This document shows, piece by piece, positions 1-5,695 of a DNA stretch of 7,573 nucleotides. Numbering within the stretch: position 1 is the first letter of the stretch; each line of letters starts with the position of its first letter. The translations under genes were made by a program, and so were the position numbers. Location of the stretch: contig JAENVT010000451.1 of NCBI GenBank assembly GCA_016650435.1, positions 1 to 7,573 on the forward strand. Reading direction: 5' to 3'. The notes under the pieces were generated by a model, which saw nothing but the letters and a program-made list of their open reading frames with translations, had not been told where the DNA came from and ran no database searches. The stretch is from Ilumatobacteraceae bacterium. GTDB lineage: Bacteria > Actinomycetota > Acidimicrobiia > Acidimicrobiales > Ilumatobacteraceae.

Positions 1-299
1 CCCAGTTGATCGCACTGCTGCACGCTGTAGAACTGCACCTCGTCGCACACCATGTAGTGGATCGGCCAGTAATCGACAGCCAGCTTGTAGAGATCGAGAT
101 CCGGTACAACCTCGACTGCCTCGGCGGCAACGCCAAGGCGGCTGGTGACCTGAGCACCCTCTCGATCGAGCTTGGTCAGCAGCAGTCCGTACAGCTCGCG
201 GCTGGCGAGGTTGTGGTGGATCTGCAGGGCCATGGTGCTCTTGCCAGAACCCATCGTCCCGAAGTTGAAGCGCAAGGTCGCCATCGCGTGTGCGACCAT
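1..299 (-). CDS. tdk: Thymidine kinase (TK1-like, type II), 3' part cut off by window edge
   Basis: Thymidine kinase phosphorylates thymidine to dTMP with ATP in the cytosolic pyrimidine salvage pathway. Reading from position 299, 99 codons are visible and the frame is still open at base 1. The P-loop GTMGSGKS lies at residues 14-21, followed by the family-like TMALQIHHN helix. LLLTKLDREG lies at 39-48. The Walker B/catalytic segment CDEVQF lies at 85-90, and its Glu is the expected general base. The zinc-binding and lasso regions would lie beyond the window. The gene follows the ligase stop codon (304-306) with 4 nt between, which suggests translational coupling. Start choice is uncertain. 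The ATG at 299 sits only one base after GAGGG. A second ATG at 284 gives MATLRFNFG, which matches the usual N-terminus of the family better, but it is 16 bases from that GAGGG. Family assignment is firm. Confidence 0.9.
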   Translation of the reverse strand, partial: MVAHAMATLRFNFGTMGSGKSTMALQIHHNLASRELYGLLLTKLDREGAQVTSRLGVAAEAVEVVPDLDLYKLAVDYWPIHYMVCDEVQFYSVQQCDQL

Positions 300-303
300 A
301 CCC

Positions 304-1785
304 TCAGCGAACGCCGCCGAGCATTCCTTGCACCCGCTCGATCGTGTCGGCTTCCTGCGCCGTCTTGTCGGGACGGTAGCGACGCACCCGGGCGAATCGC
401 AGCGCGACACCACCCGGGTAGCGAGTCGACCGTTGTACGCCGTCGAGGGCGATCTCGACGACGAGTTCAGGTCTGACATGCACCGTGTGGCCTTCGGTCG
501 CGATCGCAATTCGCTGGAGCTCCTCTGTCTGCCAGCGCAGCAGATCGTCGGTCATCCCCTTGAACGTCTTGCCGACCATCACGAAACCGTCTGCACCACG
601 GGCCCCGAGATGCAGGTTGCTGAGCCACCCGACGCGTCGGCCGTGGCCCCATTCGGCTGCGAGCACGACGAGGTCGACCGTATGCACCGGTTTGACCTTG
701 CGCCACCCTGTGCCACGCCTGCCGGCCTCGTACAGCGACTCGATTGCCTTCACCATCACACCCTCGTGACCGGTTGCAACGGCGTCGGCCGCGAACGCCT
801 CGGCTTCGTCGGCGTCGGCCGTGACGATCGACGGCAGCCTCGATGTGACGGGCAACAACGTCTCCAACGCCGATCGTCGACTGCGCAGCGGGTGATCGAT
901 CAGCGATTGGTCATCGAGGTGCAGAACATCGAAGAAGTACGCGCCGGTGGCGGCCAGTCCGCTCATCGTGTCTTGGAAGATCAGCGGCTGACCGTCTTCA
1001 TCGATTCCCAGTGCTTCGCCGTCGAGCACGACTGATTTCACCGGAACCCTTCGGACGAGGTCGACGACACCCGGCAAGCCAGCAGTGATGTCGTTGAGAC
1101 CGCGGCTGAAGAGTCGAACTTCGTCGCCAATTTTGTGCGCCTGGACGCGGATGCCGTCGAGCTTCCATTCAACGCTCGCCACGCCGAGCTCGGCAAGGGC
1201 GTCGGTGACGCTGGCAGACGTGCCGGCCAGCATCGGCTGCACGGCCGTCAACGGTGTGAGACCGACGTCGAGCGACTGGCCGGTGAGCGCCCTGACCGAG
1301 GCAGCACCGAGATTGCCGAGCAGCATCGCTGCCCTCCGGACTGCAGCTATCGGCTGACCACTGGCCCTGGCGACTGCGTCGGCGACAACTCCTTCGTTGG
1401 CGCCTTGGCGAAGTTCGCCGGTGAGCACCCGATAGAGATGATTCTGCTCGGCTTCCGTCGCCGCGGCCCACAGCATGGTCATCGCTCGCTGGCGCTCACC
1501 TTGCGATCCTGCACCTTCCATCCGGGCGAGTCGAGAGAGCGTCGCGTCAACGTCGTGAATCGTCAGTGACGATTGGGGTGCTGGTGTGACCTGCAGGCTC
1601 GACAGCATGGCCCAACCGACGCCGAGCCTGCCCTGGCGCGGCTCGCCGATCAGCAGCCCAATCGCCGCTTCGACCTCTTCAGGCGGAGTGCCCCGGAGTA
1701 GCTCTGCGAGGGCACCGACTTTCTCGGTGCGTTTCGACGTTGCCGCGGTTCGTTGTGACGCGGCAACAAGATCGGCGTACAACAT
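304..1785 (-). CDS. ligB: ATP-dependent DNA ligase (LigB-like), 493 aa
   Basis: This enzyme seals nicks in duplex DNA through a covalent lysyl-AMP intermediate, in repair or replication. All nucleotidyltransferase motifs are visible in order. Motif I EWKLDGIR contains the nucleophile Lys208. LFSRGLND (225-232) is motif Ia. VLDGEAL (253-259) is motif III and FFDVLHL (284-290) is IIIa. EGVMVK (341-346) is motif IV and WRKVKP (361-366) is motif V. RFARVRRYRPDK (463-474), in the OB-fold, is motif VI. Residues 1-200 form the helical DNA-binding domain. Length is close to mycobacterial LigB (about 500 aa), and no polymerase or nuclease modules of LigD type are attached. The ATG at 1785 gives MLYADLVAAS, which fits the family's start, but AAGG lies directly against that ATG, so a TTG start one codon later (1782) is possible. 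The gene starts 10 nt after the dehydrogenase stop. It is intact. Confidence 0.95.
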   Translation of the reverse strand: MLYADLVAASQRTAATSKRTEKVGALAELLRGTPPEEVEAAIGLLIGEPRQGRLGVGWAMLSSLQVTPAPQSSLTIHDVDATLSRLARMEGAGSQGERQRAMTMLWAAATEAEQNHLYRVLTGELRQGANEGVVADAVARASGQPIAAVRRAAMLLGNLGAASVRALTGQSLDVGLTPLTAVQPMLAGTSASVTDALAELGVASVEWKLDGIRVQAHKIGDEVRLFSRGLNDITAGLPGVVDLVRRVPVKSVVLDGEALGIDEDGQPLIFQDTMSGLAATGAYFFDVLHLDDQSLIDHPLRSRRSALETLLPVTSRLPSIVTADADEAEAFAADAVATGHEGVMVKAIESLYEAGRRGTGWRKVKPVHTVDLVVLAAEWGHGRRVGWLSNLHLGARGADGFVMVGKTFKGMTDDLLRWQTEELQRIAIATEGHTVHVRPELVVEIALDGVQRSTRYPGGVALRFARVRRYRPDKTAQEADTIERVQGMLGGVR

Positions 1786-1795
1786 CCTTACGCCA

Positions 1796-2761
1796 TCATT
1801 GGCCGAAGCTGAAGATCTGACGTGACTTCAAGATGTCGACGAACGACTCTTCGTACGCCTCGCCGGGCTTGTCGCGGACCAACTCGTCGAGAGCGAAGGC
1901 GTCGTCACCGACGAGTATTCGCCATTCGTTGGCGCGTACCCCGGCCAAGATCGTGGCCGCTGCTTCGGCGGCGGTCATCGGCGCGTTGTCGCGGAACATC
2001 TCGCCGCGCAACTGCATGCCGAGGCGGATGTCTTCGTCGCTCGCCCCGGCGACATCGATGCCACTGCGTTCCAACCTCGTGCGCAAATCGGCGATCTGCT
2101 CCGCTGTCAGTTCCTTCGGTTCGCGCCCCAACACCTTGCCCGAGTTGATGACGATCGACGTGCCGATGTGGCCCGGCATGACAACCGAGGCCCGCAGGTG
2201 TGGGGCGTTGAGTCGGAAGTCGGTGATCAGCGCCTCGGTGAAACCCTTCACCGCGAACTTTGCTGCGCTGTAAGCGGTGTGCGGAATTCCAAGACCGAGC
2301 GAGGCCCAAAATCCGTTGACGCTGCTCGTGTTGACCACGTGACCTTCAGTGCTCGCCAACAGCATCGGCAGGAACGTGCGCGTGCACAGGTAGACGCCAC
2401 CCCAGCAGATGTTGAACGTCGTTTCCCAGTCGACTCGCTCGTCGAGCACGAAGCTGCCGCCACCGCCGATACCGGCGTTGTTGAACAGCAGGTTGATGTG
2501 ATCGGTCTGGTGTTCTGCTGCAACCGCGGCGGCGAACACTTGCAGGGCTGATTCGTCTGATACGTCGGCCACGGACGTCGTCACCCGTACGCCTGCAGCC
2601 GCGTTGGCCTCGGCGAGTTCCTCGGTCTCTGCGAGGTTGTCGGCCGAGACGTCGCACGTCGCCACATGACATCCGTCGGCAGCTAGTTGGCGCACCAGCT
2701 CGCGTCCCATACCGGAGCCCCCGCCGGTGACGACAGCAATACGTCCGTCGAAATGTTCCAT
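1796..2761 (-). CDS. Short-chain dehydrogenase/reductase (SDR), 321 aa
   Basis: This is a classical-type NAD(P)-dependent oxidoreductase with a Rossmann fold; the substrate cannot be read from the sequence. The cofactor motif TGGGSGMG is at residues 12-19, the acidic ADVSD turn at 65-69 and NNAG at 94-97. Asn117 is the likely structural or catalytic Asn. The catalytic Ser is in NTSSVNG (probably Ser147), with YSAAK giving Tyr164 and Lys168. PGHIGT at 196-201 is the post-catalytic PG motif. Asp37 after beta-2 (ATCDVS) suggests a preference for NAD(H), which is an inference. At 321 aa it is longer than the usual 250. The extra length lies after residue 200, including a charged segment at 205-260 and a C-terminal tail, and probably forms a substrate lid. 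It is the first gene of a minus-strand run with the ligase and thymidine kinase. Upstream of the ATG at 2761 I see only a weak purine-rich stretch (TTGAGCG). Confidence 0.92.
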   Translation of the reverse strand: MEHFDGRIAVVTGGGSGMGRELVRQLAADGCHVATCDVSADNLAETEELAEANAAAGVRVTTSVADVSDESALQVFAAAVAAEHQTDHINLLFNNAGIGGGGSFVLDERVDWETTFNICWGGVYLCTRTFLPMLLASTEGHVVNTSSVNGFWASLGLGIPHTAYSAAKFAVKGFTEALITDFRLNAPHLRASVVMPGHIGTSIVINSGKVLGREPKELTAEQIADLRTRLERSGIDVAGASDEDIRLGMQLRGEMFRDNAPMTAAEAAATILAGVRANEWRILVGDDAFALDELVRDKPGEAYEESFVDILKSRQIFSFGQ

Positions 2762-2830
2762 CGCTCAAGGCTGCCAGATCGGCGCTGTCGACATCCCAGC
2801 GTGTACGCGTCGACCCCGGCCTCAGGAGTG

Positions 2831-2855
2831 AATCGAGAGCGTGACGCTTTCGATT
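2831..2855. repeat. Near-perfect 25-bp palindrome in the divergent intergenic region
   Basis: Left arm AATCGAGAGCGT (2831-2842), a single central G at 2843, and right arm ACGCTTTCGATT (2844-2855). Eleven of the 12 positions pair. The only exception is G2837 opposite T2849, which would be a G-U wobble in plus-strand RNA. The symmetry with a one-base centre looks like a homodimeric regulator's operator. It lies about 70 bp upstream of the dehydrogenase start and about 135 bp upstream of the plus-strand gene. It is not followed by a T-run and does not follow any gene end, so a terminator role is unlikely. Confidence 0.65.
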
Positions 2856-2920
2856 TCTGCGCGAGCTCACAGACGATCCGCGGCTCTGTGCGCTCACACA
2901 GACAGCTCGACCTGGCCCTA

Positions 2921-2964
2921 TCGGAGTGTTTGCAGCCACCCCGGGGTGTCCGGAAACACTCCGA
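2921..2964. repeat. 44-bp concentric palindrome (outer 11-bp arms, inner 12-bp palindrome)
   Basis: The outer arms are TCGGAGTGTTT (2921-2931) and AAACACTCCGA (2954-2964), perfectly complementary over 11 bp. Exactly centred between them is CACCCCGGGGTG (2937-2948), itself a perfect 12-bp palindrome. Both share the same axis between 2942 and 2943. Of 22 base pairs across the whole dyad, 19 match; the three mismatches fall in the 5-bp linkers. The structure ends 26 nt before the ATG at 2991. The outer half-sites are about 33 bp apart, close to three helical turns, so two dimers or a tetramer could bind one face. As RNA it would make a long 5'-leader hairpin. An operator is the more natural reading. 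Confidence 0.7.
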
Positions 2965-2990
2965 CGGCCAAGCCCTCGTAGGCTGCGCCC

Positions 2991-3809
2991 ATGTTCCATC
3001 GAGGTTGGAAAGAAGCCGACGCAACGGTGATCGTCGCCCGCAACTACGTCTCGACCGCGGAGAACATCGCCGGCTTGGATTCGAGCTCCGATCTGGTCGT
3101 CGAGGTTCACCCCGAAGGCGACGACGCATTCCGAGCGGAGGCTCACATCTCGTACCTCGGCCTCAACCTCGAGCAACGCCGGATGAGTCCACCGGCCGTA
3201 GGCGACAGGATCCGCGTCCAGTACAACCCGAAGAACCACGAAGTCAAGGTGCTGTACGACGAGGCGCACGATCGCAAGGCGATCGACAAGCAGAAGGACA
3301 ACTCCTTCAAGGCTGCGCTCGACGCGCCAGTCGGCAGCGGCCCGCCGATCAACGACGACGTCGCCGGGGTGCTCCAACGGGCCGGGCTTGGTGACCTGCT
3401 CGACGGGGCGACGATCGGGCCCGGCGGAAGCATCGAGACGGTCATCCAGACGGCGCCGCAGGTGTTCGTGCAATCCGACGGCGAGGCGCCGGTACCGGTC
3501 ACCTCGCACCCGATGGATCCGTCGGTCGGCGGTGCCGCCGGCATCCTCGCCAACGGCGTTCCTTGCCGTGCAACCGTGCTTGCCGTGATCCCACTGCCTG
3601 GGCAGAAGACGTCGACAGGCGAGGAGGCCACGGGACTGGTGATGTCGGTGACAATCGCCGGCCAGGCGCCTTTTCAGGCACAGGTCGGCGTGTACGTGCC
3701 ACCGGCGGCATTTGCCCGACTGGCTCCGGGTGTCGAACTCGAAGGCAAGGCATTGCCCGGCAACAACGACGCCGTCGCTATCGAATGGAACGCCTTCCTC
3801 AACGCGTGA
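2991..3809 (+). CDS. Protein of unknown function with two related beta-rich modules, 272 aa
   Basis: I do not recognise a named family. The protein has no signal peptide and no membrane segment, so it is probably cytosolic. It contains two similar modules of about 75-80 residues. Module A is at 10-90, from ADATVIVARN to HEVKVLYD. Module B is at 192-267, from CRATVLAVIP to DAVAIEWN. Each starts with ATV(I/L), has a VVEV/VMSV strand, a short turn then F(R/Q)A(E/Q), a proline-rich stretch, a P-A-x-G loop, and ends in an alternating hydrophobic strand after an Asn. The linker (91-191) is charged at first, then Gly/Pro rich. Small beta-barrels of this kind occur in DUF3592- or SHOCT-associated actinobacterial proteins, which is only a loose resemblance. 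An in-frame TAG at 2979-2981 rules out an earlier start, and the ATG at 2991 has no good Shine-Dalgarno sequence. The next gene follows 21 nt downstream on the same strand. Confidence 0.8.
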   Translation: MFHRGWKEADATVIVARNYVSTAENIAGLDSSSDLVVEVHPEGDDAFRAEAHISYLGLNLEQRRMSPPAVGDRIRVQYNPKNHEVKVLYDEAHDRKAIDKQKDNSFKAALDAPVGSGPPINDDVAGVLQRAGLGDLLDGATIGPGGSIETVIQTAPQVFVQSDGEAPVPVTSHPMDPSVGGAAGILANGVPCRATVLAVIPLPGQKTSTGEEATGLVMSVTIAGQAPFQAQVGVYVPPAAFARLAPGVELEGKALPGNNDAVAIEWNAFLNA

Positions 3810-3830
3810 TCCCGACGCGATGATGTCGGT

Positions 3831-4307
3831 ATGCCGATCTTGACCGATGACATGAAACGAGTCGTCCGCGAACAGAGTCTGGGTTTCGTTGCCACGGTGT
3901 GCCCTGACGGAACACCGAACCTTTCGCCGAAGGGCACTACGACAGTTTGGGACGACGACCACCTCGTGTTCGCCGACATCGTCTCGCCAGGCACGATTGC
4001 GAATCTCCGGGCGAACCCGGCCGTCGAAGTCAACGTCGTCGATCCGATCACACGACTCGGCTACCGGTTCAAGGGTCGTGCCGAGGTGCACGTCGATGGA
4101 GCCCTGTTCGACGAGGTCATCGCCTTCTATCAACGCAACGGTTCGATTGCCGCGACTCGCGCCAAAAGTGTCGCAGTAATCACGGTTGATTCTGCGGCGC
4201 CGCTCGTATCACCCGCGTACGACGCCGGACTCAGCGTCGACGAAGTCATCGACCGCTCACTACGCCGGCTCGAGCGGACCTACAACCTTCGTATCGTCAG
4301 CGCCTGA
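3831..4307 (+). CDS. Pyridoxamine 5'-phosphate oxidase-like FMN-binding split-barrel protein, 158 aa
   Basis: The protein belongs to the flavin-binding split-barrel superfamily, whose members bind FMN or F420 at a dimer interface and reduce or oxidise small substrates. Seen in the sequence are the leading helix with a short linker into LGFVATVCPDGTPNLSPKGTT (residues 17-37), the core beta-hairpin with the PDGTPN turn, then LVFADIVSPGTIANLRANPAVEVNVVDP (45-72), the usual phosphate-binding/'N-L-R-x-N-P-x-V' stretch. FKGRAEVHVDG (80-90) is the third barrel strand pair. The C-terminal 30 residues form a helix with the pattern DEVIDRSLRRLERTYN. Length fits the small single-domain members. It is unlikely to be true PdxH, which is longer and has a different C-terminus. 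Substrate is unknown. It probably shares a transcript with the gene 21 nt upstream. Its stop lies 7 nt from the stop of the convergent collagen-like gene. Confidence 0.85.
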   Translation: MPILTDDMKRVVREQSLGFVATVCPDGTPNLSPKGTTTVWDDDHLVFADIVSPGTIANLRANPAVEVNVVDPITRLGYRFKGRAEVHVDGALFDEVIAFYQRNGSIAATRAKSVAVITVDSAAPLVSPAYDAGLSVDEVIDRSLRRLERTYNLRIVSA

Positions 4308-4314
4308 GCGTCGT

Positions 4315-5481
4315 TCAGATCGCGCAGGTCACATTGATGAAGAGCGGCTGAGTGTGATTGATCGCGAACAACGGAAAGACGAACACATCATTTGTGTTGG
4401 TGAAGTACTCCATCTGATTTGCGCCGTCGTTACCGCTGAAGGTCACCTGGCAAGTGGTGTGATCGACGATGTCGATGAGCCTGATGTGGCACCCGAACCC
4501 GTCGCAGAATCCAGTGGGGTCGACGTCGGGGCTGTACGCCTGGAAGATCGCGCCAATGGATCCAAACGTTGGCGCGAACGCACCCAATGAAAGGGTCGCC
4601 ACGATCGGTGCGCTGCGGCACACCCACGCCGAACCATCCCAACCGATCGACTGATTGATGGTGCAGTCCAACGCCCCGAGCGTGTCAACATCGTCGCTGC
4701 AGACCCAATCGGTCCCGTCGAACTTGATGATCTGGTCGGTCGTGCAGGTCAGCCCGGCGAGCACAGCGTCGCCGGTGTCGCCCTTGTCACCGGTGTCTCC
4801 CTTGTCGCCCTGGTCGCCCTGATCGCCCTGATCGCCTTTCAGTCCTGGAACACCCTGCGGGCCCTGTGCGCCGGTCGCCCCAACACCCGCCGGATTCGCG
4901 GCGATGAGGGCATCGACTTCGGCCTTCGTGTAGAACGCGTCGAATGGTTGATCGGTGTAGTAACCGACGACATCACTGACCAGATCGGTCGAACCTCGCT
5001 GGTTGTAGAACGACAATTCTCCAGACGCCGACACGTTCGACGTCACCGCGTTGGCGGTGTCACCTTGCCCAGTCGTCCAGTTCAGGTTCGAGGTATTGGG
5101 GCGAGCGATGCCCGCACTGAACACTGTCAAATACGACGAAGCGGTCATGCCGGTCGCAGTCACGTTCATGACGATCGTCTGCACATCGTCCGGCAGTGTG
5201 CAGTTGCCGTTCGTGCCGCGCACGGAAACCGTGTACGTCTCGTCGGCTGTCATTGGCACCGAACGCGGCCCAATCGAATTCGGCGCGGGACGTGTGTCCA
5301 TCAAACGGCAAGGCGACACGGCAACGAATACCGCCGGCGTGGCGTTCGCACTGCCGGCGGCGTCGGCATGCAGCAATCCGCCTCCTCCGACTGCGACGGC
5401 AACTGCGGCACCGATGGCGGCCCATCGGGATCGTGACGTCGACTTGAGCGCGTGAATGTGCTTTGCACGATGCAGTGTCAT
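4315..5481 (-). CDS. Secreted collagen-like repeat protein, about 388 aa
   Basis: The chosen ATG at 5481 puts a signal peptide at the N-terminus: basic KSTSRSR, a hydrophobic core WAAIGAAVAVAVGGGGLL (20-37) and a likely cleavage after AGSANA (residue 47). A longer frame opens from a GTG at 5670 but would bury the signal peptide. Domains follow in order. A beta-rich domain spans about 50-176, with PCRLMDTRP near its start and TDLVSDVVGYY at its end. FYTKAEVDALIAANP (183-197) resembles a helical trimerisation stalk. Thirteen uninterrupted Gly-X-Y triplets (201-239) contain LKGDQ and two DKGDT units; KGD salt bridges stabilise bacterial collagens. Two tandem repeats of the form L-x-C...(F/W)DG(T/S)xWVC lie at 244-263 and 271-291. 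A C-terminal domain (292-388) contains five Cys. There is no LPXTG or transmembrane anchor. It is probably an extracellular trimer involved in surface or matrix interaction, which is inference. The 3' end looks less GC-rich than its neighbours (32 of 60 bases at 4321-4380). Confidence 0.82.
   Translation of the reverse strand: MTLHRAKHIHALKSTSRSRWAAIGAAVAVAVGGGGLLHADAAGSANATPAVFVAVSPCRLMDTRPAPNSIGPRSVPMTADETYTVSVRGTNGNCTLPDDVQTIVMNVTATGMTASSYLTVFSAGIARPNTSNLNWTTGQGDTANAVTSNVSASGELSFYNQRGSTDLVSDVVGYYTDQPFDAFYTKAEVDALIAANPAGVGATGAQGPQGVPGLKGDQGDQGDQGDKGDTGDKGDTGDAVLAGLTCTTDQIIKFDGTDWVCSDDVDTLGALDCTINQSIGWDGSAWVCRSAPIVATLSLGAFAPTFGSIGAIFQAYSPDVDPTGFCDGFGCHIRLIDIVDHTTCQVTFSGNDGANQMEYFTNTNDVFVFPLFAINHTQPLFINVTCAI
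4765..4881 (-). repeat. Collagen-coding 9-bp tandem repeat tract (13 Gly-X-Y codon triplets)
   Basis: Within the collagen-like gene the coding strand repeats every 9 bases. Three near-identical GDQ units occupy 4810-4836, two of them identical in DNA and the third differing by one base. Two GDKGDT units occupy 4774-4809 as an 18-bp doublet. The near-identity at DNA level suggests recent expansion by slippage or unequal recombination, so length may vary between strains. Confidence 0.85.
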
Positions 5482-5612
5482 GAGAGCCGCCGATCTGGGA
5501 GGAAGAATCCCAAGTGAAAGGTGCAGGAGCCCACCGCTTCCGCACACGACAACTGCCCGCTCAGCACGCATAGAAGCGCAGCGACCACATACCGCGCGAT
5601 CGACAATACAGG

Positions 5613-5642
5613 TGTGACGCTCGAACCGTGGCGACTTGCCAA
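5613..5642 (-). promoter_or_regulatory. Candidate promoter for the collagen-like gene
   Basis: On the minus strand TTGGCA (5642-5637, five of six matches to TTGACA) is followed after 18 bp by TATTGT (5618-5613, four of six matches to TATAAT). The hexamers were found by eye and the spacing is one base above the optimum. Actinobacterial promoters often deviate, so this is a modest call. Confidence 0.35.
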
Positions 5643-5665
5643 TCATTTCACCACGAATGTACTCT
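5636..5665 (+). promoter_or_regulatory. Candidate promoter for the GntR-ABC operon
   Basis: TTGCCA (5636-5641) fits a -35 box in five of six positions. The -10 candidate TACTCT (5660-5665), 18 bp later, fits only three of six. Transcription would begin around 5672, inside the inverted repeat, which is where a repressor would block it. The -35 box overlaps that of the opposing minus-strand candidate. Confidence 0.3.
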
Positions 5666-5687
5666 TCCACTAATCACTTAGTGGAAG
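5664..5687. promoter_or_regulatory. Probable operator of the GntR/YtrA-type regulator (perfect inverted repeat)
   Basis: CTTCCACTAA (5664-5673) and TTAGTGGAAG (5678-5687) are perfectly complementary over 10 bp around a 4-bp centre TCAC. The repeat ends 8 nt before the regulator's ATG (5696). The right arm supplies GGAAG, a plausible Shine-Dalgarno sequence at 8-nt spacing; a second candidate AGGA (5689-5692) has only 3 nt. A bound repressor would therefore cover the transcription start region, and an RNA hairpin would cover the ribosome site. Position and symmetry fit autoregulation, which is usual for YtrA-type regulators. The identity of the binding protein is inference. Confidence 0.7.
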
Positions 5688-5695
5688 TAGGATAG

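Larger units (their letters stand above)
2762..2990. other. Divergent intergenic region rich in inverted repeats (229 bp)
   Basis: This stretch separates the start codons of the dehydrogenase (minus) and the duplicated-module protein (plus), so promoters for both should lie here. I find no convincing -35/-10 pair for either. The region holds two large dyads, at 2831-2855 and 2921-2964, listed separately. Between them lies a cluster of short self-complementary words: CACAGA at 2868-2873 can pair with TCTGTG at 2885-2890, the CTGTG part of which can instead pair with CACAG at 2897-2901. CGAGCT at 2862-2867 is also complementary to AGCTCG at 2904-2909. No RNA gene or small protein with coding character was recognised. 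Confidence 0.7.
5482..5695. other. Divergent intergenic region between collagen-like gene and GntR operon (214 bp)
   Basis: The region holds candidate promoters for both directions around 5613-5665 and a strong inverted repeat at 5664-5687. If the minus promoter call is right, the collagen-like gene has a leader of about 125 nt. A small imperfect hairpin (TGGGA/TCCCA with a 7-nt loop, about 5497-5514) lies in that leader. The minus frame stays open across the region (from 5670), but the translation looks non-coding, with scattered Cys and Arg and no domain. Confidence 0.6.

Noticed and set aside
172..1035. Plus-strand open frame of 287 codons
   Set aside because: It is antisense to the ligase, which has all catalytic motifs; the plus-strand translation has no recognisable domain.
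2687..3394. Plus-strand open frame crossing the divergent intergenic region
   Set aside because: It overlaps the true gene at 2991 in another frame, and its Arg-rich translation lacks any family signature. It would also run through both palindromes.
3812..3829. Small inverted repeat CCGAC/GTCGG before the split-barrel gene
   Set aside because: Five-bp arms are expected by chance in GC-rich DNA. The spot lies in a 21-nt gap between probably co-transcribed genes and has no T-run.
2346..4133. Long open frame on the minus strand (595 codons)
   Set aside because: It runs antisense across the duplicated-module gene and the split-barrel gene and into the dehydrogenase out of frame. Its translation is rich in Arg/His with no domain, and both plus-strand genes have clear coding character. 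It is a shadow of high-GC coding.
4765..4881. Short regularly spaced repeats that could suggest a CRISPR-like array
   Set aside because: The 9-bp period has no spacers and translates in frame into Gly-X-Y triplets; it is a collagen coding tract.
5482..5670. N-terminal extension of the collagen-like protein from a GTG at 5670
   Set aside because: It would place 63 residues with scattered Cys and Arg before a clear signal peptide and would start inside the inverted repeat at 5664-5687. The ATG at 5481 gives a normal secretion signal.
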